Assembly: GCF_021650975.2 (NCBI RefSeq)
Contig: NZ_CP091285.1
Location: 4,588,001-4,652,000, forward strand
Direction: 5' to 3'
DNA: 64,000 bases
Source of the DNA: Flavobacterium jumunjinense
Lineage (GTDB): Bacteria; Bacteroidota; Bacteroidia; Flavobacteriales; Flavobacteriaceae
This document shows positions 54,654 to 63,727 of this stretch, piece by piece (within the stretch, counting starts at the first letter, position 1; each line of letters opens with the position of its first letter). The notes beneath the pieces were generated by a model, which made no database searches, was not told the origin of the DNA, and worked only from the letters and a program-made list of their open reading frames with translations. The translations under genes and the position numbers were made by a program.

Positions 54654-55817
54654 TTATTTACTAGCAAACAGTTTTACATCTTGTACCGATATTTCAGTAT
54701 CTCCCAAAATAATAAGTCGCTCTACTACATTTCGTAACTCTCTAATGTTACCTGTCCAATCATATTCTTGCAATAACTTAATTGCTTTATCATTAAATTG
54801 TTTAGGCACAGCTCCTTGTTCTTCTGCTATTTTCTGAGCAAAATGCTTTAATAAGATTGGAATATCATCTCTCCTATCATTTAATGCAGGTACTTTAATT
54901 AAAATTACAGCCAAACGATGGTATAAATCTTCTCTAAATCTACCTTCTGCTATTTCAACTTTTAAATCTTTATTTGTAGCTGCAATAACTCTAACATCAA
55001 CTTTAATATCTTTGTCTGCTCCTACTCTTTGAATTAAATTTTCTTGCAATGCACGCAATACTTTTGCTTGAGCAGGCAAACTCATGTCTCCAATTTCATC
55101 TAGAAAAATAGTTCCTTTATTAGCCGCTTCAAATTTTCCTGCACGATCCTTTACTGCCGAAGTAAAAGCTCCTTTAACATGTCCGAAAAGTTCGCTTTCT
55201 ATCAATTCACTAGGAATTGCAGCACAATTCACCTCGATTAATGGAAATGTAGAACGATCACTCTTTTCATGAAGCTGATGTGCTACTAGTTCTTTCCCTG
55301 TTCCGTTTGGTCCAGTAATTAAAACTCTAGCATCAGTTGTAGCTACTTTATCAACCATTGTTCTAATATGGTTAATTCCTTCACTTTCTCCAATCATTTG
55401 ATAATTCTTACTTACTTTCTTTTTAAGAATTTTATTTTCAACAACTAATTGCTTTTTATCTAATGCATTTCGAACCGTATTTAACAAGCGATTTAAATCT
55501 GGTGGTTTAGAAATATAATCAAAAGCTCCAAGTCGCATAGTATTTACAGCAGTTTCCAAGTCACCATGCCCAGAAATCATTACAACAGGTATTTCTGGTT
55601 TTATTTTTTTGGTTGCTTCCAAAACCTCAACACCATCCATTTTAGGCATCTTAATATCACAAAGAATTAAATCATAATCTTCATTCTTTATTTTCTCTAT
55701 CCCTTTTAAACCATCTTCTGCTTCTTCAACTTGGTAGGTATCATTTTCTTCTGAAAGTATTTTCGTTAAGACTCTTCTAATCGCAGCCTCATCTTCAATA
55801 ACTAATATTTTCGGCAT
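54654..55817 (-). CDS. NtrC-family response regulator without a DNA-binding domain
   Basis: A 387-residue response regulator: receiver domain (1-118; phosphorylation site Asp54 in LILCDIKMPKM), linker, and sigma-54 AAA+ domain (about 140-375; Walker A TGPNGTGKE, Walker B GTIFLDEIGDM, ELRNVVERL near the end). It ends 10-15 residues after the AAA+ domain, so the Fis-type helix-turn-helix of normal NtrC proteins (about 450 residues) is missing. The sigma-54 contact loop reads GAFTSA (216-221) instead of GAFTGA. A regulator without its own DNA site would act from solution, or through a partner. Confidence 0.88.
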   Translation of the reverse strand: MPKILVIEDEAAIRRVLTKILSEENDTYQVEEAEDGLKGIEKIKNEDYDLILCDIKMPKMDGVEVLEATKKIKPEIPVVMISGHGDLETAVNTMRLGAFDYISKPPDLNRLLNTVRNALDKKQLVVENKILKKKVSKNYQMIGESEGINHIRTMVDKVATTDARVLITGPNGTGKELVAHQLHEKSDRSTFPLIEVNCAAIPSELIESELFGHVKGAFTSAVKDRAGKFEAANKGTIFLDEIGDMSLPAQAKVLRALQENLIQRVGADKDIKVDVRVIAATNKDLKVEIAEGRFREDLYHRLAVILIKVPALNDRRDDIPILLKHFAQKIAEEQGAVPKQFNDKAIKLLQEYDWTGNIRELRNVVERLIILGDTEISVQDVKLFASK

Positions 55818-55940
55818 TATGGTTGTTTATTAAAAAATTATTGATTTTAAAGTTAGCAAAAATACAACACAAAAACTAACTTATACAATTGTTACAAATT
55901 CTTTTTCAATTAAAATTTAATTATGAATCAATTTACAAAT

Positions 55941-55975
55941 AAAAAAAGAAGCTTCCTATATTTTAGGAAGCCTCT
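55941..55975 (-). terminator. Terminator after the MscS gene
   Basis: AGAAGCTTCCTA (55947-55958) pairs with TAGGAAGCCTCT (55964-55975) with one G-T pair, and is followed on the minus strand by a T run. It is 20 bases past the stop at 55996. Confidence 0.85.
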
Positions 55976-55995
55976 TCTATGGTATTGTATTGATT

Positions 55996-56823
55996 TTATT
56001 TACTAATAACGTGGATATCTCTTTGTGGAAACGGAATAGAAATTCCATTTTTTCTAAAAGCTGCATCTATTTTAAATCTTAAGTCACTCTTTATATACGG
56101 GCTACTCATACCATCTGAAACATAAAAATATAATGAAAAATTTAATGATGAATCTGCAAAATCTTCAAACAAGACTTCTACTTTAGGTTCATTTAAAACT
56201 TCAGTACACTCTCTTGCACATTCAAAAAGCACTTTTCTAACCAACTCAACATCACTACCATATGCGACACCAATATCAACCTGTTCTCTATTTGTAAAAC
56301 TATTTTGTGTCCAATTAAACAAGGTGTCTAACATGAATTTATGGTTTGGAATAACCATAACTCTATTATTCCTAGTAACTACACGAGTAGTTCTTAGCTT
56401 AATTTCTAATACTCTTCCAACTCTTCCATCGACTTCAACAATATCACCAACGTGTAAAGATTGATCTATTATTATTAAAATTCCTGAAATAATGTCTTGA
56501 AAAAGTTGTTGGAGTGCAAAACCTAAACCTACTAATAAAGCCGCAGATGCAGTTAGCAAGACACTCATATTTACTCCTGAAACATCTAACGCAAAAATAA
56601 ACGCAAAAATGAAAACGATGTACCGAATGAATTGAAAAAAACTTATAAATTTATTTTTATCTTCTTTTGGCAGCTTTCTAGTAACAATTATTCTTATTGC
56701 TTTTAGAACCAAACTGGTTGCTACTAGAACAATAATCAACAAGGAAATGGTTCCTACAGTAATATCGATTGTATCTGTATCAATAATTTTAAAATTGATT
56801 ATTTCATTAATTGCTTTTAACAT
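55996..56823 (-). CDS. MscS family mechanosensitive channel
   Basis: A 275-residue small-conductance mechanosensitive channel that relieves turgor on osmotic down-shock. Three N-terminal membrane helices (about 22-44, 65-85, 88-112) are followed by the pore-lining Gly/Ala-rich segment (VLLTASAALLVGLGFALQQL), the beta-domain GDIVEVDGRVGRVLEIKLRT and the C-terminal alpha-beta domain with VIPNHKFMLDTLFNW. Length is that of a minimal MscS. It begins 3 bases after the exporter permease gene on the same strand. Confidence 0.93.
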   Translation of the reverse strand: MLKAINEIINFKIIDTDTIDITVGTISLLIIVLVATSLVLKAIRIIVTRKLPKEDKNKFISFFQFIRYIVFIFAFIFALDVSGVNMSVLLTASAALLVGLGFALQQLFQDIISGILIIIDQSLHVGDIVEVDGRVGRVLEIKLRTTRVVTRNNRVMVIPNHKFMLDTLFNWTQNSFTNREQVDIGVAYGSDVELVRKVLFECARECTEVLNEPKVEVLFEDFADSSLNFSLYFYVSDGMSSPYIKSDLRFKIDAAFRKNGISIPFPQRDIHVISK

Positions 56824-56826
56824 TTT

Positions 56827-58140
56827 TTAGTATTTAAGCCATTTATATAATTCTTTCCAAGTAGTTTTTTTTCCATACATTAAAATACCTACTTTGTAAA
56901 TTTTTGCTGCAAACCAAACCACCCCTATAAAGGTAGCAAACAAAGTTACAACAGAAACTACTAATTGCCAATAATGTTCTGGTTCTAAAAATGGCACTCT
57001 CATTAACATCACAATTGGAGAGGTAAATGGAATTATTGAAAATACAGTTGCTACAGTACCATGTGGATCATTTATTACAGTAAAAAAGCCAATATAAACT
57101 CCTAAGATTAAAGGCAACATTATTGGTAACATAAATTGTTGAGAATCTGTTTCAGAATCTACAGCCGCACCAATTGCAGCATATAATGAACTATACAAAA
57201 AGTATCCTCCTATGAAATACAACATAAAACAAAACATCATTAAACCTAATGGTAAATTCCAAATCTCAGTAACATAGGATTGTATTTTTTCCATTCCAGC
57301 TGTTTGTTGAGCTGCTTCCATCATTTCTGGCGATACTGATGCTGTTCCTCCCATTTGAAGTCCGAATACATTTTGAGCTATAAACATTAGCAACAAACCA
57401 ACGACTAACCAAATTGCAAATTGCAAAATTCCAGCAAATGAATTTCCGATAATTTTCCCCATCATTAATTGAAAGGGCTTTACAGAAGAAATAATAATTT
57501 CTATAATTCTATTTGTTTTCTCTTCAATAACGCTTCGCATTACAAAATTTCCATATACAATAATGAACATCATAATCATATATCCCATTAATCCACCTAT
57601 GAAAACTTTAATTTCATTAAGTCCTTTTAAACTTTCTTCTCCAGAAAATTTAGATAGCTTTAATGTTGAAGTTTCTCGTGCAGCTTCAATTTTTACTTCG
57701 TCTAATTCTAATCTTTTAAAATTGTTTGAAGTTAAAACAGAATCTACAACATCTTCTACATCTCCAATAAAGTCCATGCTTGCACTACTTTCAGAAATAT
57801 ATTCTACCTTATCCTTTAATTGTCCTAAAGAATCAACTTTAGGAATATACAACATTCCTTCATAACTATTAGAAGCAGTATCTTTAGCAACTTCAAATGG
57901 CATTGCTGATAAATCGGTATAATGTATATTTTTATCACTTTTAAAGCTGTTTTTCAAAAAACCAGCTTCATCATGAATAGCGACTTCTGTTGCTTTGTCT
58001 TTATTCATAGTAGACAAATAGCCTACCAACACAGCAATACCAACAAATAATAATGGACTTAAGAATGTCATTACAATAAAAGATTTATTGCGCACTTTTG
58101 CTATGAATTCTCTTTTTATAATTAAAAATAATGTTTTCAT
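56827..58140 (-). CDS. ABC-2 type exporter permease (NatB-like)
   Basis: A 437-residue permease with an N-terminal membrane helix, a large exoplasmic domain (about 45-180) and about six C-terminal helices. MKTLFLIIKREFIAKVRNKS and FVMRSVIEEKTNRIIEIIIS are typical of the ABC-2_3/NatB family; the EEKTNR(I) motif is the coupling region. It forms a pair with the ATPase gene 42 bases upstream. The family exports Na+ or peptides, but the substrate here is unknown. Confidence 0.9.
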   Translation of the reverse strand: MKTLFLIIKREFIAKVRNKSFIVMTFLSPLLFVGIAVLVGYLSTMNKDKATEVAIHDEAGFLKNSFKSDKNIHYTDLSAMPFEVAKDTASNSYEGMLYIPKVDSLGQLKDKVEYISESSASMDFIGDVEDVVDSVLTSNNFKRLELDEVKIEAARETSTLKLSKFSGEESLKGLNEIKVFIGGLMGYMIMMFIIVYGNFVMRSVIEEKTNRIIEIIISSVKPFQLMMGKIIGNSFAGILQFAIWLVVGLLLMFIAQNVFGLQMGGTASVSPEMMEAAQQTAGMEKIQSYVTEIWNLPLGLMMFCFMLYFIGGYFLYSSLYAAIGAAVDSETDSQQFMLPIMLPLILGVYIGFFTVINDPHGTVATVFSIIPFTSPIVMLMRVPFLEPEHYWQLVVSVVTLFATFIGVVWFAAKIYKVGILMYGKKTTWKELYKWLKY

Positions 58141-58182
58141 TTTTTATAACTTATAATAATAGTAAATATTGTTTTGTTGAAA

Positions 58183-59103
58183 CTACTCACTTACTGATTG
58201 AATAAAAATATCGTTTACACTTGGAATTTTTTCAACAAAATGGGTCACTTGTCCGAAATTTGTTAAAATTGATAATAGATTATTAGGATTATCGTTTCCT
58301 AATTGTACTTCTAACTTTAAATCCTTGTTTAAAGATTTAAAATCAGTTTGATCTATTTTATATTTTTGAGTTAATTGATACATTAACCCTTCAACATTAT
58401 CGGTCAAAATTCCTACTTGAAAAGTATTCGATCTATATTGTTGTTTTACGTCTGTTAACTTACCTTCAATTAATTTATTTGACTTATGAATTAATGCAAT
58501 ATAATCGCACATTTCTTCAACGCTCTCCATTCTGTGTGTTGAAAAAATAACAGATGTACCTTGCTTATTTAATTCTATAATTTCATCTTTAATTAAATTG
58601 GCATTTACAGGATCAAACCCCGAAAACGGTTCGTCTAATATTAACAATTTAGGTTTATGTAAAACAGTTACAACAAACTGTACTTTTTGAGCCATTCCTT
58701 TGGAAAGTTCTTGGATTTTCTTATTCCACCAACCTTCTATTCCTAATTTCTCAAACCAATATTTTAATTGTTTTTTTGCTTCTTGATTAGACAAGCCTTT
58801 AAGTTGCGCTAAATACAAGCATTGTTCACCAACTTTCATGCTTTTATAAAGCCCTCTTTCTTCTGGCAAATACCCAATATATTGTATGTGCTCTGGTTTT
58901 AATTTTTCTCCATCTAATAAAACAGTACCAGCATCTGGCATTGTTATTTGGTTGATTATTCTAATTAATGTGGTTTTCCCTGCTCCATTTGGACCAAGAA
59001 GTCCATACACACTTCCCTTTGGTACAGAAAGCGAAACATTGTTTAAGGCTGTATAATCTCCGTATTGCTTAATTACATCCTTAACTTCAAGAATATTACT
59101 CAT
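58183..59103 (-). CDS. ABC exporter ATP-binding protein (NatA-like)
   Basis: A 306-residue ATPase: Walker A GLLGPNGAGKTTLIRII, Q loop YIGYLPEERGLYKSM, signature ELSKGMAQKVQFVVTVLH, Walker B LLILDEPFSGFDP and the His switch in VIFSTHRMESVEEM, plus a C-terminal DUF4162-like extension (about 225-306). The SKGMAQK signature is typical of NatA/DrrA-type exporters. It is followed by its permease. The upstream region separates it from dnaJ through two hairpin terminators. Confidence 0.93.
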   Translation of the reverse strand: MSNILEVKDVIKQYGDYTALNNVSLSVPKGSVYGLLGPNGAGKTTLIRIINQITMPDAGTVLLDGEKLKPEHIQYIGYLPEERGLYKSMKVGEQCLYLAQLKGLSNQEAKKQLKYWFEKLGIEGWWNKKIQELSKGMAQKVQFVVTVLHKPKLLILDEPFSGFDPVNANLIKDEIIELNKQGTSVIFSTHRMESVEEMCDYIALIHKSNKLIEGKLTDVKQQYRSNTFQVGILTDNVEGLMYQLTQKYKIDQTDFKSLNKDLKLEVQLGNDNPNNLLSILTNFGQVTHFVEKIPSVNDIFIQSVSE

Positions 59104-59251
59104 ATAGTTTTTATTATTTAGCAGTAGACTGCCTTATTTTAGAATGGTTTGTGTAGTAAAATCGTTTTTTTGATTGTCAAATATTCAATAGACATAGTAG
59201 ACTTTCATTCTAATATGTTTACAATTAGTAGTAAAACATTTTTTTTGTTAC

Positions 59252-59283
59252 AAAAAACCCACCCCTTTTTTACGAAGGATGGG
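59252..59283 (-). terminator. Second hairpin terminator after dnaJ
   Basis: On the minus strand CCCATCC pairs with GGGGTGGG (G-T pairs included) around an A-rich loop and is followed by TTTTTT. Together with the hairpin at 59303-59332 it forms a tandem terminator between dnaJ and the exporter ATPase. Confidence 0.7.
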
Positions 59284-59302
59284 AAAAATTGCTATGAAAA
59301 AG

Positions 59303-59332
59303 AAAAATTCACTTCCCATAAGAAAGTGAATT
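59303..59332 (-). terminator. First hairpin terminator after dnaJ
   Basis: On the minus strand AATTCACTT (59332-59324) pairs with AAGTGAATT (59314-59306), followed by a T run. It is 25 bases past the dnaJ stop. Confidence 0.85.
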
Positions 59333-59356
59333 CCAAATGTATATATTTTTATTCAC

Positions 59357-60481
59357 TTATGAAAACATATCTTTTACTTTTTCAAAAAAAGATTTTTCAG
59401 ATTTTTCAGGTGAAGGAATAAAGTTTTCATCTGTCAACATTTTATCAAAAAATGCTTTTTGCTCTTTATTTAATGTCTTAGGAGTCCATACATTAACATG
59501 AACTAATAAATCACCATTTCCATAACTATTTAAACTAGGAATACCTTTGCCTTTCAAACGAAGAATTTTACCCGATTGAATTCCTTCTTCTAATTTAATT
59601 CTAACCTTCCCACCTACTGCTTCAATTTCCTTAGAAACACCTAATGCAGCTTCTGGGAAGCTAATATATAAATCATAATGAAGATTTTCTCCTTCTCTCT
59701 TTAAAAACTCATGTTCTAGTTCTTCAATAGCAACAATCAAGTCTCCAGGAATACTATTACTTCCAGGTGCTTCATTACCTTTATTTGATACTTTTAATTG
59801 CATTCCATCTACAACTCCAGCAGGAATTTTGATAGATACAGTATCGTCTTCCATTATCATTCCATGAACATCTGCTCCAGTTGGTTTATGATCTAATATT
59901 TGACCCGAACCACCACATGTTGTACAAGTAGCTGCTGTTTGCATTCTCCCTAAAATAGTGTTTGCAATTTTCATTACTTGCCCACTTCCATTACAAGTAG
60001 AACAAGTTCTATATGAAACACCTTTTGCTTGAATTTTACGTTTAACCTTTATTTTCTTTTCAACACCATTAACTATTTCCTCAAGCGTTAACTTTACTTT
60101 TATTCTTAAGTTACTTCCTTTCACTCTTCGTTGTCCTCCTCCAGAGAAACCACCACCTCCACCGAAAGCACTACCAAAAATATCTCCAAACTGACTAAAG
60201 ATGTCGTCCATATTCATATGACCACCACCAAAGCCACCGCCACCAAAACCGCCAGCACCATCGAATGCAGCATGTCCGTATTGATCATAACGTGCTTTTT
60301 TGTCAGGATCACTTAAAACTTCATAAGCTTCTGCTGCTAATTTAAAATTTTCTTCAGCAGTAGAATCTCCTGGGTTTTTATCTGGATGATATTGAATTGC
60401 TTTTTTTCTATATGCTTTCTTAATTTCATCTGCAGCTGCACCTTTACTTATACCTAATATTTCGTAAAAATCTTTTTTCAT
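59357..60481 (-). CDS. dnaJ: Chaperone protein DnaJ with reduced zinc domain
   Basis: DnaJ stimulates the ATPase of DnaK. The 374 residues have a J domain with HPD (32-34), a Gly/Phe-rich region (about 76-117), a zinc region and C-terminal substrate-binding domains (about 203-350). The zinc region contains only two CxxCxGxG repeats (Cys160/Cys163 and Cys186/Cys189) where DnaJ normally has four. By spacing they correspond to repeats II and III, which form zinc centre 2; centre 1 is gone. The gene follows grpE by 155 bases, with a long intercistronic hairpin at 60579-60607. Confidence 0.95.
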   Translation of the reverse strand: MKKDFYEILGISKGAAADEIKKAYRKKAIQYHPDKNPGDSTAEENFKLAAEAYEVLSDPDKKARYDQYGHAAFDGAGGFGGGGFGGGHMNMDDIFSQFGDIFGSAFGGGGGFSGGGQRRVKGSNLRIKVKLTLEEIVNGVEKKIKVKRKIQAKGVSYRTCSTCNGSGQVMKIANTILGRMQTAATCTTCGGSGQILDHKPTGADVHGMIMEDDTVSIKIPAGVVDGMQLKVSNKGNEAPGSNSIPGDLIVAIEELEHEFLKREGENLHYDLYISFPEAALGVSKEIEAVGGKVRIKLEEGIQSGKILRLKGKGIPSLNSYGNGDLLVHVNVWTPKTLNKEQKAFFDKMLTDENFIPSPEKSEKSFFEKVKDMFS

Positions 60482-60578
60482 ACGTGTAAATTTATTAGTC
60501 AGTAGTTACTATGTAATCTTTTAATTTATTAGCTTTTATTTACGACAAAAGACAATATAATGATTTCATAAACAATTT

Positions 60579-60607
60579 AACTCGTCTTCGGAATTCGAAA
60601 ACGAGTT
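60579..60607 (-). other. Hairpin between grpE and dnaJ
   Basis: AACTCGT (60579-60585) pairs with ACGAGTT (60601-60607); one mismatch then TTCG/CGAA extend the stem to the loop GAATT. No T run follows on the minus strand, so it is more likely a processing or stability element in the grpE-dnaJ mRNA than a full terminator. Confidence 0.6.
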
Positions 60608-60636
60608 ATAAATACTCGAACTGACGTTTTGTATTC

Positions 60637-61170
60637 TTAATTACCAATTATTACTTTAGGGAAACGAATAATTTTGTCACCCAATTTATATCCTTTTTCA
60701 ATTACATCTACAATTTTACCTTTCAAATCTTCTGAAGGAGCAGGAATTTGTGTAATTGCTTCTGCAAAATCTGCATCAAAAGCATCACCAGCTTTAATTT
60801 CAACCTCTTCTAAACCTTTAGATACTAAAATAGATTTTAATTTTTCCTTAATCAATTCTACACCTTTAACAAGCGATTCGTCTTCTGATTTAGAAATTTG
60901 CGCCCAAGCTCTATCAAAATCATCAACCACAGGCAACATTGCTTGTAGTACTTCTTGATTTGCTGTTTTAAACAAATCTATTCTTTCTTTAGAGGTTCTT
61001 TTTTTATAATTTTCAAATTCCGCAAAAAGACGTAAAAATTTATCTTTTTCTTTTGCTAATTCGTCTTGAAGTTGCTCTTCAACCGTTAGTTCTGGTTGTT
61101 GATTTTCTGAAACATTTTCCTCTTGAATAATTTCTTTTTCTTCGATGTTTTCAGTACTTTCTGGATTCAT
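60637..61170 (-). CDS. grpE: Nucleotide exchange factor GrpE
   Basis: GrpE releases ADP from DnaK. The 177 residues have an acidic N-terminal region, a long coiled coil (about 30-100; KDKFLRLFAEFENYKKRTSK) and the C-terminal beta domain (LEEVEIKAGDAFDADFAEAI, GKIVDVIEKGYKLGDKIIRF). Length and motifs are normal. A candidate promoter with TAGATTTG at 61217-61224 and TTG 21 bases upstream lies before it (minus strand). No CIRCE-type inverted repeat is visible near it. Confidence 0.95.
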   Translation of the reverse strand: MNPESTENIEEKEIIQEENVSENQQPELTVEEQLQDELAKEKDKFLRLFAEFENYKKRTSKERIDLFKTANQEVLQAMLPVVDDFDRAWAQISKSEDESLVKGVELIKEKLKSILVSKGLEEVEIKAGDAFDADFAEAITQIPAPSEDLKGKIVDVIEKGYKLGDKIIRFPKVIIGN

Positions 61171-61363
61171 ATATTGATTTTTATTTTAAACTTTTTTTCA
61201 CACTTCATTATTACAGCAAATCTATTGCCAAATACAGAAAGATGCCAAATTGTCATTAAATAAAATATTCACAATCTCTTAACATATTTGTTTCAAATTT
61301 TATTTAATTTTGAATAATATTACTTATTCAGTTTAAATAAAAATTACATAAACTAAAACAATT

Positions 61364-62029
61364 ATGAAAAAAAGCATTTTAAGTATCGCTTTAATCACAT
61401 TAATCAGCTTTACAAGTTGTAAAAATGAAACTAAAACAGAAACGACAGAAGAAGCAGTAACAGAAGTTGCTATGGAACCTACTTATTCTGGAACCTACAC
61501 TTTAGACAGTGCAAATTCTTCAGTGGCTTGGGTTGGAAGTAAACCAGCTGGAAAGCACACAGGAACAATTACTGTAAAAGACGGAAGTTTCGATATTACA
61601 GATAGTAATGTTACTGGTGGTACATTTACATTAGACATGAATTCTATTAATGTTACAGACATTGAAGGCGAAGACAAAGAGCATTTAGAAATTCATTTAA
61701 AAGGAACAGGTGATAAAAAAGAAGAAGATCATTTCTTCAACACAACAAAATTCCCTACTGGAACTTTCAAAATCAAAACCGTTACAGAAGTAGAAGGTGT
61801 ACAAACAGTTACTGGAGATTTAACTCTTAAAGATATTACTAAAGAAGTAAGTTTCCCTGCTGAAGTTACAGTTTCTGAAACTGAAGTAGCTTTAGTTTCA
61901 AGTGCATTTAAAATTGACAGAACATTATGGGGTGTTAATTATGCATCAAAATCAATTTTTGATGATTTAAAAGATAAATTTGTTGATGATGAAATTGAAT
62001 TAACAGTTAATGTTAAGGCAAAAAAATAA
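61364..62029 (+). CDS. YceI family lipoprotein
   Basis: A 221-residue lipoprotein (signal ending SFTSC, Cys19) with a Thr/Glu-rich linker (NETKTETTEEAVTEV) and a YceI domain: YTLDSANSSVAWVGSKPAGK, HTGTITVKDGSFDI, FNTTKFPTGTFKIKTV, VTGDLTLKDITKEVSFPAEV. These bind isoprenoid or fatty acyl ligands in the periplasm. Compared with the gene at 53306 it has a lipid anchor and the canonical HTG/TGDLTLKG-like motifs. A TAATTTTG -7 box is at 61305-61312. A strong terminator follows. Confidence 0.92.
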   Translation: MKKSILSIALITLISFTSCKNETKTETTEEAVTEVAMEPTYSGTYTLDSANSSVAWVGSKPAGKHTGTITVKDGSFDITDSNVTGGTFTLDMNSINVTDIEGEDKEHLEIHLKGTGDKKEEDHFFNTTKFPTGTFKIKTVTEVEGVQTVTGDLTLKDITKEVSFPAEVTVSETEVALVSSAFKIDRTLWGVNYASKSIFDDLKDKFVDDEIELTVNVKAKK

Positions 62030-62049
62030 TTCATTATCAAAATCATACC

Positions 62050-62088
62050 AAAATGGAGACTATCAAAAAATAGTCTCCATTTTTATTT
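62050..62088 (+). terminator. Terminator after the YceI lipoprotein gene
   Basis: A perfect 14-bp stem (AAAATGGAGACTAT, 62050-62063, and ATAGTCTCCATTTT, 62070-62083) with the loop CAAAAA. The right arm reaches the stop of the convergent epimerase gene, so it probably serves both directions. Confidence 0.92.
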
Positions 62089-62988
62089 TAGTAAATTCTG
62101 TAATGCTTTTTCTAATGAAGCGTACTTGAATTGAAAACCTTTATTTAACAACTTTATTGCACTCACGTTTTGACTAGCAAATAACAATTCATGCATTTCC
62201 CCTAAAATAAGTTTCATGATAAATTTTGGCACATTTGGTAAAAAACAAGGTTTCCCCAAAGTAGTTGCTATTGTTTTTGTCAATACAGAATTGGTAACTG
62301 GATAAGGAGAAACTCCGTTAAAGACTCCTTCTAACTTATTTTGAATTACAAAATAAAAAATAGCAACTAAATCTGAAGCATGAATCCAAGATTGATATTG
62401 TTTTCCGCTTCCAAAAGGAGAACCAACACCTAATTTTATCGGTTTCATCATTTCTTTCAAAGCGCCACCATCTTTTGCCAACACAAGTCCAATTCTAATT
62501 TTAGCAACCTTAAGGCCTAACCTTTCAAAAGCGCTTACCTCATTTTCCCATTTATAAACAACTTCTCCTAGAAATGAATTATCCACTTCTGTATCTTCTT
62601 CATGGTAAACCTTATCAAGACTATCTGGATAAATTCCAATAGCTGAGGCAGAAACAATTTGTTTTACAACATTTTGTTTTTTAGATAGAGATTGATATAA
62701 TAAACGTGTAGAAAGGATTCGACTGTTAATTATTTCTTCCTTATATGAAGGTGTCCATCTTTTTGAAACTGATGCACCAGCCAAATGAATTATCGTTTCT
62801 ACTTCTTCGAAAGCATCTAAATCAATTTCTCCAGAATTTGGATTCCAATAAAACCCTTTATAATTTGACTGTGAAACTAATTTCGATTTAGAAGTAGACA
62901 AATAATGTACTTCAATTCCGTTTTTAAGTAGCAAATCGACTAATTCACTTCCTATTAAGCCTGTTGCTCCTGTTATTAGTACTTTCAT
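62083..62988 (-). CDS. TIGR01777 family NAD(P)-dependent epimerase
   Basis: A 301-residue short-chain dehydrogenase-like protein of the TIGR01777 (YfcH/SulA-like) family. N-terminal MKVLITGATGLIGSELVDLL gives the Rossmann GxTGxIG loop; then IIHLAGASVSKRWTPSYKEE, SASAIGIYP, and FLGEVVYKWENEVSAFERLG with RIGLVLAKDGGALKEMMKP. The C-terminal part has GVFNGVSPYPVTNSV and FLPNVPKFIMKLILGEMHEL. The substrate is not known; the family lacks the usual YxxxK catalytic pair in clear form. Confidence 0.92.
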   Translation of the reverse strand: MKVLITGATGLIGSELVDLLLKNGIEVHYLSTSKSKLVSQSNYKGFYWNPNSGEIDLDAFEEVETIIHLAGASVSKRWTPSYKEEIINSRILSTRLLYQSLSKKQNVVKQIVSASAIGIYPDSLDKVYHEEDTEVDNSFLGEVVYKWENEVSAFERLGLKVAKIRIGLVLAKDGGALKEMMKPIKLGVGSPFGSGKQYQSWIHASDLVAIFYFVIQNKLEGVFNGVSPYPVTNSVLTKTIATTLGKPCFLPNVPKFIMKLILGEMHELLFASQNVSAIKLLNKGFQFKYASLEKALQNLLK

Positions 62989-63071
62989 TTGTTATGCTTT
63001 TAAACAAAGATACATAGTAAAAATACTATAATGAAGCTAATTAACTAAAGTTAACACATGTATAATGATAT

Positions 63072-63527
63072 TTACGACCTTACTTTAAGCGTCCATTCAA
63101 ATTGCATTTCAGAAACTTGTTCTCCTTTTTGATTCGTTCCTATAGACGTTAACCAAATTGTTTGTCCTTCTTTGGTATCGATCGCTTTTTGAATTGTTTC
63201 TTTCATTAGTAATCCTTGATTACATTTGAATGTTATTCTTCCTACTGCTTTTTTGGTAAACGAACATTTATTGTTTGCAACAAGCATTGAAATATTTTTT
63301 CCGCTCTCTTTAACTTGTAACATAACTAATGCTCCTGTTGTAAATTCTGCTGCCATTGCTTGCACTGCAAAATACATTGAATTAAAAGGGTTTTGATTAA
63401 ACCATCTATGTTTTACGGTTGTTGAGCATTCTTCCTGAGAAATGTTTTTTACTCTTACTCCACTCCAAAAAGCAGAAGGTAACTTAAAGAACATGAAAGC
63501 GTTAAGTTTTGAAGGTGTGAATTGCAT
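63072..63527 (-). CDS. DUF4442 domain protein (hotdog fold)
   Basis: From the ATG at 63527 the protein has 151 residues, starting MQFTPSKLNAFMFFKLPSAF. The open frame extends to 63626, but that extra part (MLRIVLIFNIKLTF...) is unlike the family. It fits DUF4442, a hotdog-fold group related to thioesterases: KNISQEECSTTVKHRWFNQN, PFNSMYFAVQAMAAEFTTGA and CSFTKKAVGRITFKC. Members probably act on acyl-CoA or acyl-ACP, but the family is poorly characterised. No operon partner is obvious. Confidence 0.82.
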   Translation of the reverse strand: MQFTPSKLNAFMFFKLPSAFWSGVRVKNISQEECSTTVKHRWFNQNPFNSMYFAVQAMAAEFTTGALVMLQVKESGKNISMLVANNKCSFTKKAVGRITFKCNQGLLMKETIQKAIDTKEGQTIWLTSIGTNQKGEQVSEMQFEWTLKVRS

Positions 63528-63727
63528 ATCTAGTATTTTTTGTAAAAATATGAAAAAATAGTATGCGCTCATAGTATTTTTTATAAATGTTAATTTTATG
63601 TTAAATATTAGTACTATGCGTAACATAATACCTTTTTTTAGACTTATCTTTGTATAAGAAATTAATAGCTATAGTATAATTACTTATTTAAAATCATCAA
63701 TCAAAATCAAACCAATACTTATTAATT

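Noticed and set aside
60482..61363. A CIRCE heat-shock operator near grpE-dnaJ
   Set aside because: No TTAGCACTC-N9-GAGTGCTAA-like repeat is present; the hairpin at 60579-60607 has a different sequence and is between the genes.
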